Made by a program: the position numbers and the translations under genes. Below, piece by piece: positions 36,867 through 37,074 of a DNA stretch of 37,074 nucleotides. Source of the DNA: a virus; the IMG/VR virus record IMGVR_UViG_3300046171_000123, positions 1 to 37,074 of that record, one strand, 5' to 3'. Within the stretch, counting starts at the first letter, position 1. Each line of letters starts with the position of its first letter. The notes beneath the pieces were generated by a model, which worked only from the letters and a program-made list of their open reading frames with translations, searched no databases and was not told where the DNA came from.

Positions 36867-37074
36867 CGCCAACGTCCTCGTTTCTGTTTGGGGGCAGGGG
36901 GGGGTCAAAATGTTTTTCAAAGCTCATCCAAGGCAGGTTAACGTGGACTTTATCGTGGACAAGGCCGTTATGGTCAGGAACCATGCGGTGCTGCATCTGA
37001 TCTAAACTCAGATGCCCTGCACCAAATCAGGGTCGATTTCGTGCGAGATATTTGCTCTTCCGGAGTCGCTGAGA
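36867..37074. repeat. Terminal direct repeat, right copy
   Basis: This is an exact copy of bases 1-208. Features described in 1-208 (hairpin, GTGGACA motifs, the end of the zinc-ribbon gene) occur here a second time and should be counted once in a circular genome of about 36,866 bp. Confidence 0.97.

Noticed and set aside
36613-36996. 127-codon leftward frame across the terminal repeat
   Set aside because: Its second half is the out-of-phase shadow of the YozE-like gene, and its first half runs through the hairpin, GTGGACA motifs and G-tract. No Shine-Dalgarno and no family resemblance.
1-37074. Over-represented TAACG/CGTTA words as an uptake or Chi-like signal
   Set aside because: They seem frequent by eye in both orientations, but at perhaps twice the chance level and largely within codons. 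Without a count against shuffled sequence it is not a claim.

Overview
The window is an essentially complete temperate podovirus-like (short-tailed, P22-type) phage genome. The first 208 bases recur exactly at the end (1-208 = 36867-37074), so the contig closes into a circle of about 36,866 bp, or is a linear genome with a 208-bp direct terminal repeat. Gene content resembles marine phages of Gram-negative bacteria: a scaffold followed by an SU10/DUF5309-type capsid protein, LamG and SPRY fibre proteins, the small basic 'MSLYKNIH' protein, a P22-like portal and hub, and large Gly/Ala/Gln-rich ejection proteins. Secreted proteins with a Sec signal and a lipobox point to a Gram-negative host. 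No DNA polymerase gene is visible, so the phage probably uses the host replisome.

Layout. Three genes run rightward: a Cro/CI-like repressor (7432-7731), a tyrosine integrase (7852-8901) and a small unknown gene (8913-9176). They are followed by an attP that carries the 3' half of a tRNA-Lys(UUU) (about 9236-9284). Everything else runs leftward. From the operator region (7110-7431) the early operon reads: a hypothetical gene, a Sak4-like RecA-fold ATPase, a DUF669-like ssDNA-binding protein, a Sec-exported Cys-rich protein, a VirE_N/zinc-finger/DUF3987 primase-helicase, a MazG-like protein, zinc-ribbon proteins and the small terminase. Across the circle junction come a YozE-like protein, a PD-(D/E)XK-like protein, a YqaJ exonuclease and a RusA resolvase. 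Then follow the large terminase, portal, scaffold, capsid, adaptor, a fibre locus, a lysis cassette, the tail hub, the ejection proteins and finally a large-polyvalent-type protein that ends beside attP.

How the parts fit. Repressor and integrase set lysogeny, with operator-like inverted repeats between the divergent promoters. Sak4, the SSB-like protein, YqaJ exonuclease and RusA form a recombination set split across the map, with part of it lying between terS and terL. Structural genes are packed with ATGA/GTGA/TAATG overlaps, indicating translational coupling. Two very small coupled genes (42 and 34 codons) fill the only unexplained gaps of the head region.

Most notable: (1) an AT-rich palindrome flanked by nine YTCGAS hexamers and 20-bp direct repeats at 1187-1437, lying between two paralogous zinc-ribbon genes, one of them fused to a LacI-type HTH; (2) a 20-bp element shared by the terminal-repeat region and the attP flank; (3) three consecutive fibre genes with the same N-terminal module; (4) a SPRY fibre separated from its LamG partner by a single-nucleotide frame break; (5) an AT-rich, Lys-rich polyvalent protein next to attP. 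Functions come from recognising motifs by eye; no database search was run.
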